A stretch of 64,000 bases of DNA from Gari tellinella (GCA_922989275.2 OV277864.1:68328158-68392157), one strand, 5' to 3'; shown: positions 22,926-33,690, counted from the stretch's first letter. A program made the numbers and translations. Notes: generated from the letters alone by a model not told the origin.

Positions 22926-23085
22926 GTCGTTTTTAACAATATTTCAGTCATATCATGATGTCCAGCTATAACAAATGCTCTTAACTTATATGAGGCACAA
23001 ATCGGTTAGTCGGTAGAACCACCGACCTTCCACTAGCGAACTGGAAGGCTTCCCCAAATGACAATTCAAAACATTAGACCATACA
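22926..23085 (-). repeat. SINE copy, old
   Basis: Shares the core GGTAGAACCACCGACCTTCC (23016-23035) and the CTGGAAGGCTTCCCCA segment with the SINE at 26340-26575, in the same orientation. It is cut by the TIR element at 23098. Confidence 0.65.
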
Positions 23086-23097
23086 TTAGATTTTTGG

Positions 23098-24272
23098 TAG
23101 GGATGGGAATTCGAACCCAAATTGCTATTCGAATATTCGCTTAAAGTATTCGAATAATTCGAATAATTCGCCTGGAATAAACGCTTTGTCCGATGGGGGG
23201 TGGGGGGGGGGGGGGGGGGGGTGTGTGTTATCCGATCAGAGTATAATTTCATCATCAAATTCAATTATTCAATGTTTGCTTCGTAGAAATACCTATCTTA
23301 AATGGACCAAACCCTGAGCAGAATGTGTATTCTGTGACAATCGTCTGATTGACTGGTAAACTTATCAACTTTTGCAACCATTTACTACAGTGAATCTTTG
23401 TAGATATGGCGGTCTCCGAATGTAAGGGATGCAACTCGTGTTTAACGCAACATCTATATCTGCATTAAAATTAGTTTCGAATTAAGTCGAGTCAGGTTTT
23501 TTTGCGTAAATATTTTGTTGGCTTTACAAATTATATTTAATCTGCTTTTAAAATTAATCTGAACACACACTAGCTCTCAAGTTTCTGCATGCAGATGTTA
23601 CACTCTGAAACGAACGTAACAAACAAAACAGGTTGCTGATTTCTTGTCGGCAGAACGAGTAGCCGGTGGCATAGTTGCGTTTTAGTAAGAATTTGATCGT
23701 TTATAGATCTACGTCTTGTGTAAGGTCAATATTAAGCTTTCATGACGTCTTAACTAGAATGTTTGATGATTTTAAATAGTGTTTGCGTGATATTGGTCGT
23801 TTACGAAAAGCGTCATTTGAGCCGCTATGATTGGCGATATTAACAATTATTCGTCTTTTTTTGATTGGATGCTCTTAAATGTACTGTGCTAAACACACCT
23901 CTTTTGTTTGGCAACTAGGGTTCCCCAACATGTCAATTTATTAACTGCGAGTCCATTGATCCGATGTCAGGGAGGGCCGTCGATTACATAACACAGCGGG
24001 TAATGTTTGCAAACTGTGTACAACTTGACAGGTGCTATCAAAACACTGACCAGCCGGGGGTGATAATCACCCTACACACGAGGATTAATGGCGAACGATT
24101 AGCCTGGTTGGAGAAAATGAAACAGCTAGTCTCTCAAATAAATTGAGTAATCCATATTATGATTTTAACAAAAATAAAATTTCAGAGACAACTATTCGAA
24201 TACTTAAATGGGATTCGAATATTCGACCCTTATGCGAATATTCGAATATTCGAATATTCGGTCCCGCCCCTA
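23098..24272. mobile_element. hAT-like element, 8-bp duplication ATTTTTGG
   Basis: The left end is TAGGGATGGGAATTCGAA and the right end inverted is TAGGGGCGGGACCGAATATT. Both ends are rich in ATTCGAAT palindromes. ATTTTTGG flanks it exactly (23090-23097, 24273-24280). An 8-bp duplication with TAGGG ends fits the hAT superfamily. Of its 1175 bp none encodes a transposase I can recognise; the 60-residue plus-strand frame at 23964-24146 is unassigned. Confidence 0.85.
23195..23221 (+). repeat. G20 homopolymer
   Basis: Six G, one T, then twenty G. The minus-strand frame reads polyproline and is an artefact. May form a quadruplex. Confidence 0.95.
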
Positions 24273-24437
24273 ATTTTTGGACATAAATTCACGAAATTTA
24301 GAAAATGAGATGCAGCATAATGGAGCATCTCATCAGGATCCAATCTGTTTGACACCCTGAACCTGTTTTCAAAATAAATTTTAACAGTAGCAGAAAACAA
24401 TTGTTGCAGATGGAAAAATTATCCAGCATGCAAAGAT

Positions 24438-24666
24438 TTAACCCATTCCCCCATAAATACGCCTTCTTACACTTATAATTTATTCCTCCACTGAAGAAAA
24501 CAGTTTCCTTTTATACAGTCATGAATATGTATCATAAGAAATATTTTCAACATCCTAGCAGATAAAAGCTTAAAGCAGGTTAAGGCGCATTCTGCTTTAC
24601 TTTCAACCTGCTTTAAGTGGTCACCTATCATCAATACTAGAAACTGGCTATGGGGTAATGGGTTAA
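24438..24666 (+). mobile_element. Family A MITE next to lamin exon 4
   Basis: TTAA at 24438-24441 and 24663-24666; left CCCATTCCCCCATAAATACG; right GCTATGGGGTAATGGG. The left arm of the hairpin is shortened (24573-24617). Confidence 0.8.
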
Positions 24667-24696
24667 ACGGGACAAAACAATCCTCTTTCCACATAC

Positions 24697-24867
24697 CTGT
24701 TTCTCATACATATCTTCAATCTCTAGTCTGTTTGATCGTATTCTGTCTTCTTGTTCATCTCTCAGCTGCTGCAAAGCTTCTTGGAATTTCCTATCATAGT
24801 CCTCCCTGTACCCCATGTCAACCTCATCAATAATTATCGACTTCTCAACCCGAGACTCGCTCAACTC
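24697..24867 (-). CDS. LMNB: Lamin exon 4: linker L12 and coil 2
   Basis: Encodes residues 228-284 in phase 0 (ELSESRVEKS to EDMYEKQ). It contains the DYDRKFQEALQQLRDEQED stretch, corresponding to the start of coil 2 in lamins. The acceptor is TTTTCAG and the donor GTATGT. A family A MITE ends 30 bp inside the following intron. Confidence 0.94.
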
Positions 24868-25001
24868 CTGAAAATTTCAAATACAATAGTATATAGTCTT
24901 TAGTCCAACGATACACCTTTTCACCCATTTTCTTGTACTGTAGTCTACTAATTTCTTTTATAAACCCATTACTCCATTGACAAAATACTTGTATTTCCTG
25001 T

Positions 25002-25252
25002 TTAACCCATTACCCCATAATTATGCCTTTTTACGCCTATAGTTTATCCCTCCATTGAAGAAAATAGTTCCAATTTATACAGTTGTGAATATTTAACATT
25101 AGTAATAATTTCTATATTCTAGCAGATAGCGCCTTAAAGCAGGCTGTAAGTAAGCAGAATGCGCCTTAGGGCGCATTCTGCTTTACTTTCAACCTGCTTT
25201 AAGTGGTCACTTTTCTTCAAACGTAGAAACTGGCTATGGGGTAATGGGTTAA
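25002..25252 (+). mobile_element. Family A MITE, full length
   Basis: TTAA at both ends; left CCCATTACCCCATAATTATG; hairpin about 25133-25201; right GGCTATGGGGTAATGGG. Confidence 0.85.
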
Positions 25253-25549
25253 ACTGTCACCTACGTTTTAATACAAGCAATAAGATATTTTGGAGTGGTT
25301 GTAACAGTGGCTCTTTTTTTTAACTGTATCTTCTAACATTACTTCTCTTTTTCTATTATTAAAGATGCTATAAAATCAGGCCTCTAGAATGGCATGCATG
25401 CATTATTATTTTAGTTTCTTTTGATTTCCAAAGGATTTTTTAAAACAGTGCCTGAGCTGACAGACTGGCAGTATTTCTTGTCCTCCACTAAACACTAGTA
25501 AACAGTGACTAAATCATAATTAATTACTGAACGGACAAAAGATTAAACT

Positions 25550-25763
25550 TTAACTCGTTCCCCCAAAAATACACCTTTTTATGCCTTTAATTTATTCCTC
25601 TACAGAAGAAAATAGTTCCAATTTATACTGTTATAAATAAGAATCATAAGAATTTCTTTCTATATTCTAGCAGATAATAGTTTAAAGCAGGCACATTCTG
25701 CTTTACTTTTAACCTGCTTTAAGTGATCACCTCTATTCAAAACTAGAAACAGGCTATGGGGGA
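25550..25763 (+). mobile_element. Family A MITE, right end replaced by a palindrome
   Basis: Runs from TAACTCGTTCCCCCAAAAAT to GGCTATGGGGGAA, where the expected TAATGGGTTAA is lost and the palindrome at 25764 begins. Half of the hairpin is deleted. Confidence 0.7.
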
Positions 25764-25945
25764 ATAAATACACATTACCAGTTGACAGTGCGATACAGAG
25801 TGATGTATTTAGCTCGAGACGATTTTGGCGGAAATAGCCGATCTGACGAGCGCCTTGGCGCGAGTCTGATCGGTTGTTTCCGCCAAAAACGTCGAGAGCT
25901 AAATGCAACACTCTGTAGCACACTGCCAACTGGTGATGTGTTTAT
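25764..25945. repeat. Large imperfect palindrome, arms about 90 bp
   Basis: The left arm ATAAATACACATTACCAGTT ... GACGAGCGCC pairs with the right arm GGCGCGAGTC ... AACTGGTGATGTGTTTAT, with mismatches throughout and almost no loop. The overlapping open frames on both strands are mirror images caused by the palindrome. It is a foldback element or inverted end of an unrecognised transposon. Confidence 0.85.
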
Positions 25946-26339
25946 TATATGCCTTGAATACACACCAGAAACAATTAAATACTTGTTTAAATCATTTTGT
26001 AGCCAAATTTTATTAGTTATTTGAAGCAGAACAAGATTTTCTGTTTGCCACAATGAATAACGCGGCACTTGTACACATACGTAAATTACTTCACGTTAAA
26101 TCGAAAGCGAGATCAGAGTAAAATACAAGGTGGATACAGACTCTTGTATTTTACTGTGCAGATACACGCGGAAACGCTCGATATCATACAAAGGCATATA
26201 ATAAATTGGTTTATATAACAAATGTTTAATTAGAAAGAAATTGAGGAAGCTAGTTCTTGCCTTTCCAAATCCTTTTACTTAGAAACCACAAATGACTTTC
26301 TGAATGCATTTTTCACGATCCGATTTGAAATCCTATTAA

Positions 26340-26575
26340 TTTGATTTGATTTGTTTTGTTTTTACGTCGCTTTCAACAGTATTTCAGTCATATCGCGACG
26401 TCCAGCTAATTATAGGTGGAGGAAGACCCCAGAAGCCCCCTTATGCACTGTTTCAGGCACAAATCGGCAACTGGGTAGAACCACCGACCTTCCGCAAGCC
26501 AGCTGGAAGGCTTCCCCACATGAAAAATCCGAACGACCCTACTGGGATTCGAACTCACAGCGGTGAGGAGCTTAG
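26340..26575 (-). mobile_element. tRNA-derived SINE with 14-bp target duplication
   Basis: TGAAATCCTATTAA flanks it exactly (26326-26339, 26576-26589). On the minus strand the head has a pol III B-box, GAGTTCGAATCCC. A conserved body with GGTCGGTGGTTCTACC and GGGGTCTTCCTCCACC follows, with an AAACAAAACAAATC tail. The A-box half is missing, so it is 5' truncated. It may belong to a broadly conserved animal SINE superfamily; not confirmed. Confidence 0.85.
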
Positions 26576-26609
26576 TGAAATCCTATTAAGACATTAGACT
26601 ATTACATAC

Positions 26610-26759
26610 CTGCTCATGGATCTTGGACTTGAAGTCCAACTCTTCCTTAAGGCTTTGGATCCTATTCTCCAGATCAACTCTCTTTAGGGTCTCATCCTCG
26701 AGTTGTTTCTTAATGAGAGCAAGTTGACGCTCCAGGTTGGCATTTTCTCCTCTAAGACG
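26610..26759 (-). CDS. LMNB: Lamin exon 3: coil 1B end
   Basis: Encodes residues 178-227, exactly 50 codons in phase 0. It contains KKQLEDETLKRVDLENRIQS, the most conserved stretch of coil 1B in lamins and other filaments. The acceptor is TTTCAG and the donor GTATGT. A SINE ends 20 bp inside the downstream intron, and a family A MITE lies about 50 bp upstream of the acceptor. Confidence 0.95.
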
Positions 26760-26808
26760 CTGAAATACATAGATACAAGTCCAAATCATTGACAAATGAA
26801 TAACCCTT

Positions 26809-27052
26809 TTAACCCATAAATACACCTTTTTATGCCTTTAATTTATTACTCCTCTGAAGAAAATAGTTCTACCTTATACAGTAATGAATAAGTATTACAA
26901 GCAAACTTTTCTATATCCTGGTAGATGATAGCTTAAAGCAGACTGAAAGTAAAGCAGAATGTGCCTTAAGGCACATTCTGCTTTACTTTCAACCTGCTTT
27001 AGGTAGTTAACTGTTTTCAAAACTATAAACAAGCTATGGGGTAATGGGTTAA
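26809..27052 (+). mobile_element. Family A MITE upstream of lamin exon 3
   Basis: TTAA-bounded; starts ACCCATAAATACACC, hairpin at 26931-27001, ends TATGGGGTAATGGGTTAA. Confidence 0.8.
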
Positions 27053-27084
27053 TACTGACAAAACGAGCTCTAGTAAAGGTGGGT

Positions 27085-27230
27085 AGTTCAAAAACTAAAG
27101 TTGTTTTTCCACCAAACCCTATGTTGTGATCACTCATTAGAACTGATCCTAACGAGTGGTCACAACATAAGGTTTGGGGAACCATAGAGGAGAAAGCTTT
27201 GGATGTGTTCATTTTACCCACTTTTACCTG
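27085..27230 (+). mobile_element. Family C related hairpin
   Basis: The CACCAAACCCTATGTTGTGA stem pairs with TCACAACATAAGGTTTGG. It is a family C inner part with diverged ends. Confidence 0.55.
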
Positions 27231-27269
27231 CAGACCTTCTGACAGAGCTACATTTCAGGCGAGTATTTC

Positions 27270-27455
27270 AAGTACAGTAAAAACTCTACTACGACAACTA
27301 AACTGTATATTTAATTAGGTGTTTAAGGTATGATACTGCTGAAAACAAGGTGACAGTAAAACAGAAAGCTCCTTCAAGAGCTTTCTGTTTAACTGTCACC
27401 TTGTTTCAAGCTGTCACCTGTCTTTCATACAATCAATTATGGTTTCACTGTTTTA
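27270..27455. mobile_element. Family B hairpin MITE, eroded ends
   Basis: The hairpin AAGGTGACAGTAAAACAGAA (27348-27367) pairs with TTCTGTTTAACTGTCACCTT (27384-27403). The ends resemble TACAGTAAAA. Confidence 0.65.
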
Positions 27456-27472
27456 CTGTACTCAGGGCTCCA

Positions 27473-27803
27473 GATAAGAGGGAGTAACCTGAACTAATCC
27501 AACATTTTCTCACTCATTTCACCACCAACTCCAATGGTGTAACTACTCATTAGAATTGTCTCAAAGAGTAGTAACACCATAGGGTTTAAAGCAGAAATAA
27601 AGATTTAAGTTTTTGAAATACTCCCCTTATCTGGAGCCCTGGTATTCATTTACTTATGTCTTCACCAACTCCTATATTGTGACCACTCATTAGAATCGTC
27701 TCAAAGAGACAATTCTAATGAGTGGTCACAACAAAGAGTTCGGAGGAAGACATGAAAGAGGAAATGCAAAAGTTCAGTTTACTCACTTATCTCGAGCCCT
27801 GAT
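27473..27803 (+). mobile_element. Two adjacent family C MITEs
   Basis: 27473-27641 starts CAGGGCTCCAGATAAGAGGG and ends TTATCTGGAGCCCTG, with a shortened palindrome. 27648-27803 is a diverged second copy with its own ATTCTAATGAGTGGTCACAA stem and a GAGCCCTG end. Confidence 0.7.
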
Positions 27804-28354
27804 AGTTACTAACTTACTGTCATCTATTAAATTGTCATCAAATTCTGTTAACATTATGAAATTGGTTTAGTTTTCTGTATAGATACAGAAAACAGATCCA
27901 AGTTACAAGCAGTTTGGATACTGATCAGATGGGCTTGATCTCGATCCAAACTGTTTACAAAGGTATTCAAATATGTTTTTCAGTTTTGAAAGGGTTAAAG
28001 ATGGCCACTTCACCAACACTTGGCCTAGATTGTTGGCCGAGTATGTGTCCTTGCTCCTGTAAAATACCATAGCTCTTGATAAGGGTGTGTACACTTAAAC
28101 CTTTAAAGTGCTGATTGTTTCAAATGGACAGTCCTTTTTCCAATTGAATTTAGTCCATTTTTGACTGATAAAGATTGTTTTCTACACTATAAAGCATAAT
28201 GGCAAGCAGAGCCCTCTGAAGATCTGACAAGGGTCTACACTGTTTGCATATGATAAGTACATGTACACACTTCAAAGATACAAGCTTGTAGAGGTAGAGG
28301 ATACATAATTATATAGAAAAAGATTAATGCAATCCCTACTGTTTATACACATAT

Positions 28355-28527
28355 TACAGCTCCAGATAAACGGGAATCTTTCAAAAGCTAAAATCTTCAT
28401 TTCTGCATTAAAACCGATGGTGTCGCTACTCATTAGAATCGTCTCGAAGTCTAATGAGTAGTTTCACCATAGGATTTGGTGCTGAAATGAACGAGAAAAT
28501 GTTGGTTTTGTTCAGTTTACTCCCTCT
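28355..28527 (+). mobile_element. Family C MITE truncated next to lamin exon 2
   Basis: Left end ACAGCTCCAGATAAACGGGA; palindrome near 28420-28460; right side ends TTTACTCCCTCT without the usual TATCTGGAGCCCTG. It stops 13 bp inside the intron from the exon 2 donor. Confidence 0.75.
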
Positions 28528-28540
28528 GTAGTAGACTTAC

Positions 28541-28673
28541 AGCGGCCTCAGCCTCGGCATGTTTCTTGGCATTCTCAGCATCCTTCAGGTGAGCCTCAGC
28601 CTCTGCCAGCTCTGACTGCAGATCCAACACTTTCTTTTCAGCATTTTTAGCTTCCCGGTCCCTCCTGTTGTAT
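28541..28673 (-). CDS. LMNB: Lamin exon 2: coil 1B
   Basis: Encodes the last base of codon 133 and residues 134-177, an acidic and lysine-rich heptad coil (YNRRDREAKN at the start, HAEAEAA at the end). It has an acceptor TTTCAG and donor GTAAGT. This segment contains the lamin-type extra heptads. The donor lies 13 bp from the truncated end of a family C hairpin MITE. Confidence 0.94.
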
Positions 28674-29408
28674 CTGAAATAAACAACAAATTTATTGTGA
28701 TATGCAAACAATTAACTCATGTTGTATTTTCTCTGAATAAGATCTAAGTTATTATATATATTTCAAGAGCTTGGGGTTTCCTTCTAAATCACTGAAGCTT
28801 TCAATAAATACAGGTAGTCTTTGATAAAGAAATAGAATAAGGGGCATCACTCCGTATGTATTTGATTTCTATTACATTTACAGGTGAAAGAGTAACATCC
28901 CTTAGCTGAAATACCCTGTGTAAAACATGTATAACAAAGAGATCAAGACTTTGTCCCTCAGAGTAAATTGTATATGAGAAGCCCTCTGCAACTTAGTTTA
29001 GTGCGAGATAGGTTAAGGCAGTGAACTTTTCACGGGTTACTTTTCCTCTGCAATAAGCAGCCACTTGTAAAACAGGCTGATCTCAGTCTATACTGTTTAC
29101 AGTGTCTACTAGAATACTTCCCTATGCAAGAAGAGTATAAATAATAATATTTTTCAGGGTATTATCTATTTGTATTAATATTCATACATCATTGAACTAA
29201 TACAAAAATGAAATTATGAGTTCTTTTCTGCTCCATTTCAGTAATACAACTTAAATCCCATAATCCCTTTATATATAAATACAGTATACTGTAGTATCAG
29301 TAAAAGTATGAATCCTATATACAGGGTATTAATTTTGACACGAGTTGTATAGTTAATCTTGTGTACTATTATTAATTAAAATAAGGTCTATTGGAGAGTT
29401 CCAAAGAG

Positions 29409-30098
29409 TTAACCCTTTCCCCAATAGAACTAGCCCATTTTGTTTATTCCTCCGTTGAAGAAAATAATTCCAATTTATACAATCATGAATATGTATCATA
29501 ACAGTAACCTTCATAAGGAATTCTTTTTTTTATTTCAGCAGGTGGCAGCTTAAAACACGCTGAAAGTAAAGCAGAATGTGCCTTAAGGCACATTCTGCTT
29601 TACTTTCAACCTGCTCTAAGTAGTAGGGGTGTAACAATTCGCCGAAACCCGCATCGCAGTTTATCGCAATACGGAGAAATCGAATCGCAAGATATTGCAA
29701 TATACCGTGTAAGTATGGAACAAGCATCTGCCATCGTGTTTACTGTATTAATCATGTTCAACCAGGCCCTTGATTCGCTGCTTGTTTCTTAATAAGAGCG
29801 TCTCGTTGAGCGAGATTAAACGGAAACGAAATAGTATTGTTACACCGGCTAGGGATATGGATAAAACACCGGACTGCGTCTACTACGCGTTGTTTCGAAA
29901 ACAATTCCGCGAAACAAAAAGTAAGTTTGTCCATTCTTTTACCGTTTTTAAATAAAATCGGTTTTTCTGAATCTGAACCGCGGGGCAATACTATTCAGCT
30001 CACACCGCAATAAATCGGTACACCGCCGAATCGTTACACCCCTACTAAGTAGTAACCTATTTTCAAAACTAGAAACAGGCTATGAGGTAAAGGGTTAA
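29409..30098 (+). mobile_element. Family A MITE interrupted by a hAT-like element
   Basis: The left part 29409-29623 and right part 30045-30098 together make one normal family A copy: TTAACCCTTTCCCC, a hairpin at 29548-29618, then AAACAGGCTATGAGGTAAAG and TTAA. Confidence 0.85.
29624..30044. mobile_element. hAT-like MITE, 8-bp duplication CTAAGTAG
   Basis: The left end TAGGGGTGTAACAATTCG is the inverse of CGAATCGTTACACCCCTA at the right. CTAAGTAG flanks it exactly (29616-29623, 30045-30052). It is 421 bp with no transposase; the frames inside have no domain I know. Confidence 0.92.
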
Positions 30099-30538
30099 GT
30101 TTACCCTGTCTAATTTACAAGTCAAAGTTTGACAAACAATAATTAGAGATCTCCACTAATTAGTGATCTTTGCACGCAAACATCAAAACCATATTATGAC
30201 CGAATGTGAACAGTTGAATTCAGATGAGATGCTGAGTTACTCAACATCTCATCAGGATCCAAACTGTTGGAAACTCTGGCTTTTTTTGAAAAGAAATGTT
30301 GTAAAATTCTTAATGCACGGAACAGTAGAAGCGGACAGTTATTGAAAGACAACATTTACTAAACCCTTGAAGGCTTCAAAGAGTTCATATTACAGTTATA
30401 TAATGGTTCAGAAGAAATTTTAACTGAAATATTAACTAAACCCCTTACACTGTTTGAAGCATACCATACTTTGCTGGCATTTACCTTTAAAAACAAGTGA
30501 GTTTATAGGCCGTTTTCTTCTATAGAATTGTACTTATC

Positions 30539-30739
30539 CAACGCCCCAGATAAAAGGGAGTAAACTGCACAAATCCAACATTTTCTCACTCATTTCAGCA
30601 CCAAATCCTATGGTGTGACTACTCATTAGAATCGTCTCGAAGAGACGATTCTAATGAGTAGTGATACCATACATGATAGGGTTAAAAACAGAGATAAAGA
30701 TTTTAGTTTTTGAAATACTCAACTTATCTGGGAGCTCTG
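30539..30739 (+). mobile_element. Family C MITE, 6-bp duplication CTTATC
   Basis: Left CAACGCCCCAGATAAAAGGG, right CTTATCTGGGAGCTCTG. CTTATC flanks it at 30533-30538 and 30740-30745. A perfect palindrome lies around GAATCGTCTCGAAGAGACGA. Confidence 0.85.
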
Positions 30740-31369
30740 CTTATCTGCAATATCCCCAATGTGGAGAACATACTGAATTCTAGTGATGCAACAGTTATTA
30801 CAAACAATTCATCCAAAACATACTAAAGGTTAATCACAGAGAAAGCTGGAACACATGATATTCAATTAAGTATCTCAAGTAGAAGAGGTAATGCATCATT
30901 TCCACAGACTCCATCAAACCTTAAGTCTGCTATGTTTGTGATGATTGCTGCAATCAGGTTAAATCCAGATGAGATGCTGAGTAACTCGGTATATCATCTG
31001 GATCCAAACTGTTAGCCACTCCGATATTTCCTCAATTACATATCGCAGATAAATCGTCCCGGAAATTTGTATCTAAGACAACTTCTATACAGACAAAAAG
31101 TTTCTAATAATTTAAAAGGTTCATATAATCCCCTGTAATGCCAGTAGCCCTTAGCTATACAGGGTACTCACTTCCTGGCGTGTAGAACAGTATAGAACCA
31201 GACCATAAGGACTCAATTATATGCCCTGTGACAGGATTCATCACTTTTTGTCAATTTAGTAAATAGCTTTATTATTCAATATTCACATTTTAACTCTTCC
31301 AAAGATGAGCTAATCAAGTATTATAGAATTATCAATTCTTAGCACGCTAGCAGTGGAAATGTGATAATA

Positions 31370-31545
31370 TTTGCAAACAGTATGGATCCTGAGGAGACAA
31401 CCCGATATGCAGCATCTCATTAGGATCCAAACTGTTTGACACTCTTACCCTGTTTTAAAAAGAAGTTTTGAAAATTCTATTTTTAGAATAGTAGCAGACG
31501 ACAATTGTTGCAGACGAAAAATTACCCCGCATGCAAAGAGAGTTA
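31370..31545 (+). mobile_element. Family E type hairpin, eroded
   Basis: AACAGTATGGATCCTGAGGA pairs with TCATTAGGATCCAAACTGTT. Related hairpin remnants lie at 24295-24440, 30190-30275 and 30955-31020. Confidence 0.55.
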
Positions 31546-32059
31546 ACTGATCCTGTTTTCAAATTTTATGGTCACACACTGGTATCCAGTTCTGACTTCT
31601 CTCAGAGTCTGTAATTTTAATTAACCCATTGTATGCTGGGTAATATTTGGCGGCCATTTTAAAATGTCGTCTGCAGCGGGTATAACTCAAATATTTGCAA
31701 AAGATATAGGTAGTTTCTGATAGAATATTGACTTAGCTGCAAACAGTTTTGATCTCAGATCAGGCCCCACAATTAAAACTGTTTGCCTAGAGGTACACCT
31801 AAAAGTGTATCACGTATAAAATGGGTTAACATTGTCTTTAGCCTGCTGTAACTGCATTAACTGATGTAGTAATAGATTTTCCAGACAAGAAATCCCTGCG
31901 CTTCCAAATTCTCCACCTGGTTTCTATTCCACCTGTTTCCGACACTTTTAGCCCTTGACTCCATAAATACACCTTTTTACGCATCTAAATAATTATTTTT
32001 ATACTTTTGAAAGCAGTTCTTAACCAGATTGGGTAATCACGAAGAATACGAAGCTCACC

Positions 32060-32360
32060 TCCTCTACAGAACAGAAAGCAAAACCTTAACGTTGACCCTA
32101 GAGGTCAAGGTCAAAGGTCAAGGTCTCTAAACTGCATTGTGGTCTTCTCATTGAGGCCCATCAGTATACGAAGTTTACTGACCTTAGGTGCAGTCGTTTG
32201 CTCATATCAGACTTTTACTCTAAACCTTAACATTGACCCTAGAGGTCAAGGTCAAAGGTCAAGGTCACCAAACTGCGGTGCATCTTGGTCTACTCACTGA
32301 GGCGCATCAGCATATGAGGTTTCGTGACCTTGTGTGCAGTAGTTAGGACAGAACAGACTA
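32060..32360 (+). repeat. Tandem block with AGGTCA half-site clusters
   Basis: Two diverged units each carry CCCTAGAGGTCAAGGTCAAA followed by further AGGTCA sites (32102-32125, 32243-32267), a TGAGG-CAT-CAGTAT run and GACCTTRKGTGCAGT. A bivalve-type interspersed repeat, not coding. Confidence 0.7.
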
Positions 32361-32858
32361 AATTATGAATAGACAGTATTAGTGGCTTAAAACAGGTTGA
32401 AAGTAAAGCAGAATGCTCCATCATGAGCACTCTGGTATACTTTTAATCTGATTCTAAAGCTGATTTTATAATTATGTTATAATTATGTCTTAGATGTACA
32501 TGTAGTTGAATAATAAGTAAATCTTCCATGTTTGTTTTACATTTGAAAGGAACCACTACTACTGGAACATCAAACAACAAGCTATAAGTATTCGCTACAT
32601 GAGAAACTCTTATTGGAAACAAATCTCCATAATTCATGAACCGGAAAAAGCAGCTAGTGGGTGTGGCCTAATTGCTTGAACCTTTATCCTACTAGAATAT
32701 AATTTGCTTCGAACTTTTTGTTAGCAGCTTGTTTCATTCCTCTGATCTGGGTCTACGCTGTTTGCAAATATATAAGGAGTATATTTTAAACAGGTACATA
32801 GTGTTGAAAGAGTTAATCCAGAAAGCAGAGACACTGAATGTGTGATCAGATTCCAACA

Positions 32859-33062
32859 TTAACCCTTAGCCTGCCACTCACGACTATAGCTCCATATGCA
32901 AACAGCTTGGATCCGGATGAGACGCCGAGTAACTCGGCGTCTCATCCGGATCCAAGCTGTTTGACACTCGGACAACATTTTCAGCAACTTTGAAGCACTT
33001 TGAAACTTGAAGCAGACGAGAAATATAGCAGACGACAATTTATTTGGCGGACTAAGGGTTAA
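32859..33062 (+). mobile_element. Family E related hairpin MITE
   Basis: TTAACCCTTAGCCTGCCACT at the left and GGCGGACTAAGGGTTAA at the right. A 28-bp or longer palindrome runs around GACGCCGAGTAACTCGGCGTC (32921-32941). Confidence 0.8.
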
Positions 33063-33439
33063 GCTGTAGATGGATGATGCTAGCTGTATGATTTATGTAA
33101 AAAATTAGCCAGTCTCACAAAGACTTTAGCTCATTTCAAGTGATATGTGAATGAAACTTAGATATCTCAAACTCAAGCTTAACTCAGTTTTTCTATATTT
33201 CTACATAATCTCATTATTTTGACCTCACTTAATAAGTCAAAAACATCTTTATTTCAGTTAAAACGTGGCTTAGCCGCTTTTTAACTTTAAAATAAGGATA
33301 TCTTCCTCTAACGCGAGTTAGAGATATCCAAGTTTAACTGTGATTGAATTGCCTCCAATAGTCAAACTTGAGTGGAGTGATCATTCTTCAAAATGCGGGT
33401 TTTCTAAAATGCTTTTGTAAAGCATTAAGCTGAAATCAA

Positions 33440-33690
33440 CCTTATCCCTTTACCCCATAGACTTTTTTCTAAGTTTTGAAGACAGGTGACCACTTAAAGC
33501 AGGTTGAAAGTGAAGCAGAATGCACGTTAAGGCGCATTCTGCTTTATTTTCAGCCTGCTTTGGGCTACTATCAGCTACAACTTGTACAATACAGAAAATA
33601 TTTCTTATAGAACATATTCAAAACTGTATCAAGAGAATCTATTTTTTCAGTTGAGGCGTAAAGAGGAATATTTATGGGGTACTGGGTTAA
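33440..33690 (-). mobile_element. Family A MITE, reversed
   Basis: Left CTTTACCCCATAGACTTTTT, hairpin at 33496-33561, right GGGGTACTGGGTTAA. Confidence 0.75.

Noticed and set aside
22986..23264. Minus-strand frame with a polyproline stretch
   Set aside because: The prolines are the G20 homopolymer read in reverse; the frame spans an element boundary.
25660..26068. Overlapping frames on both strands at 25.7-26.1 kb
   Set aside because: They are mirror images produced by the palindrome and an adjoining MITE.
28356..28527. Additional lamin exon between exons 1 and 2 or near exon 2
   Set aside because: The rod length already matches vertebrate lamins through exons 1 to 3, so no residues are missing.
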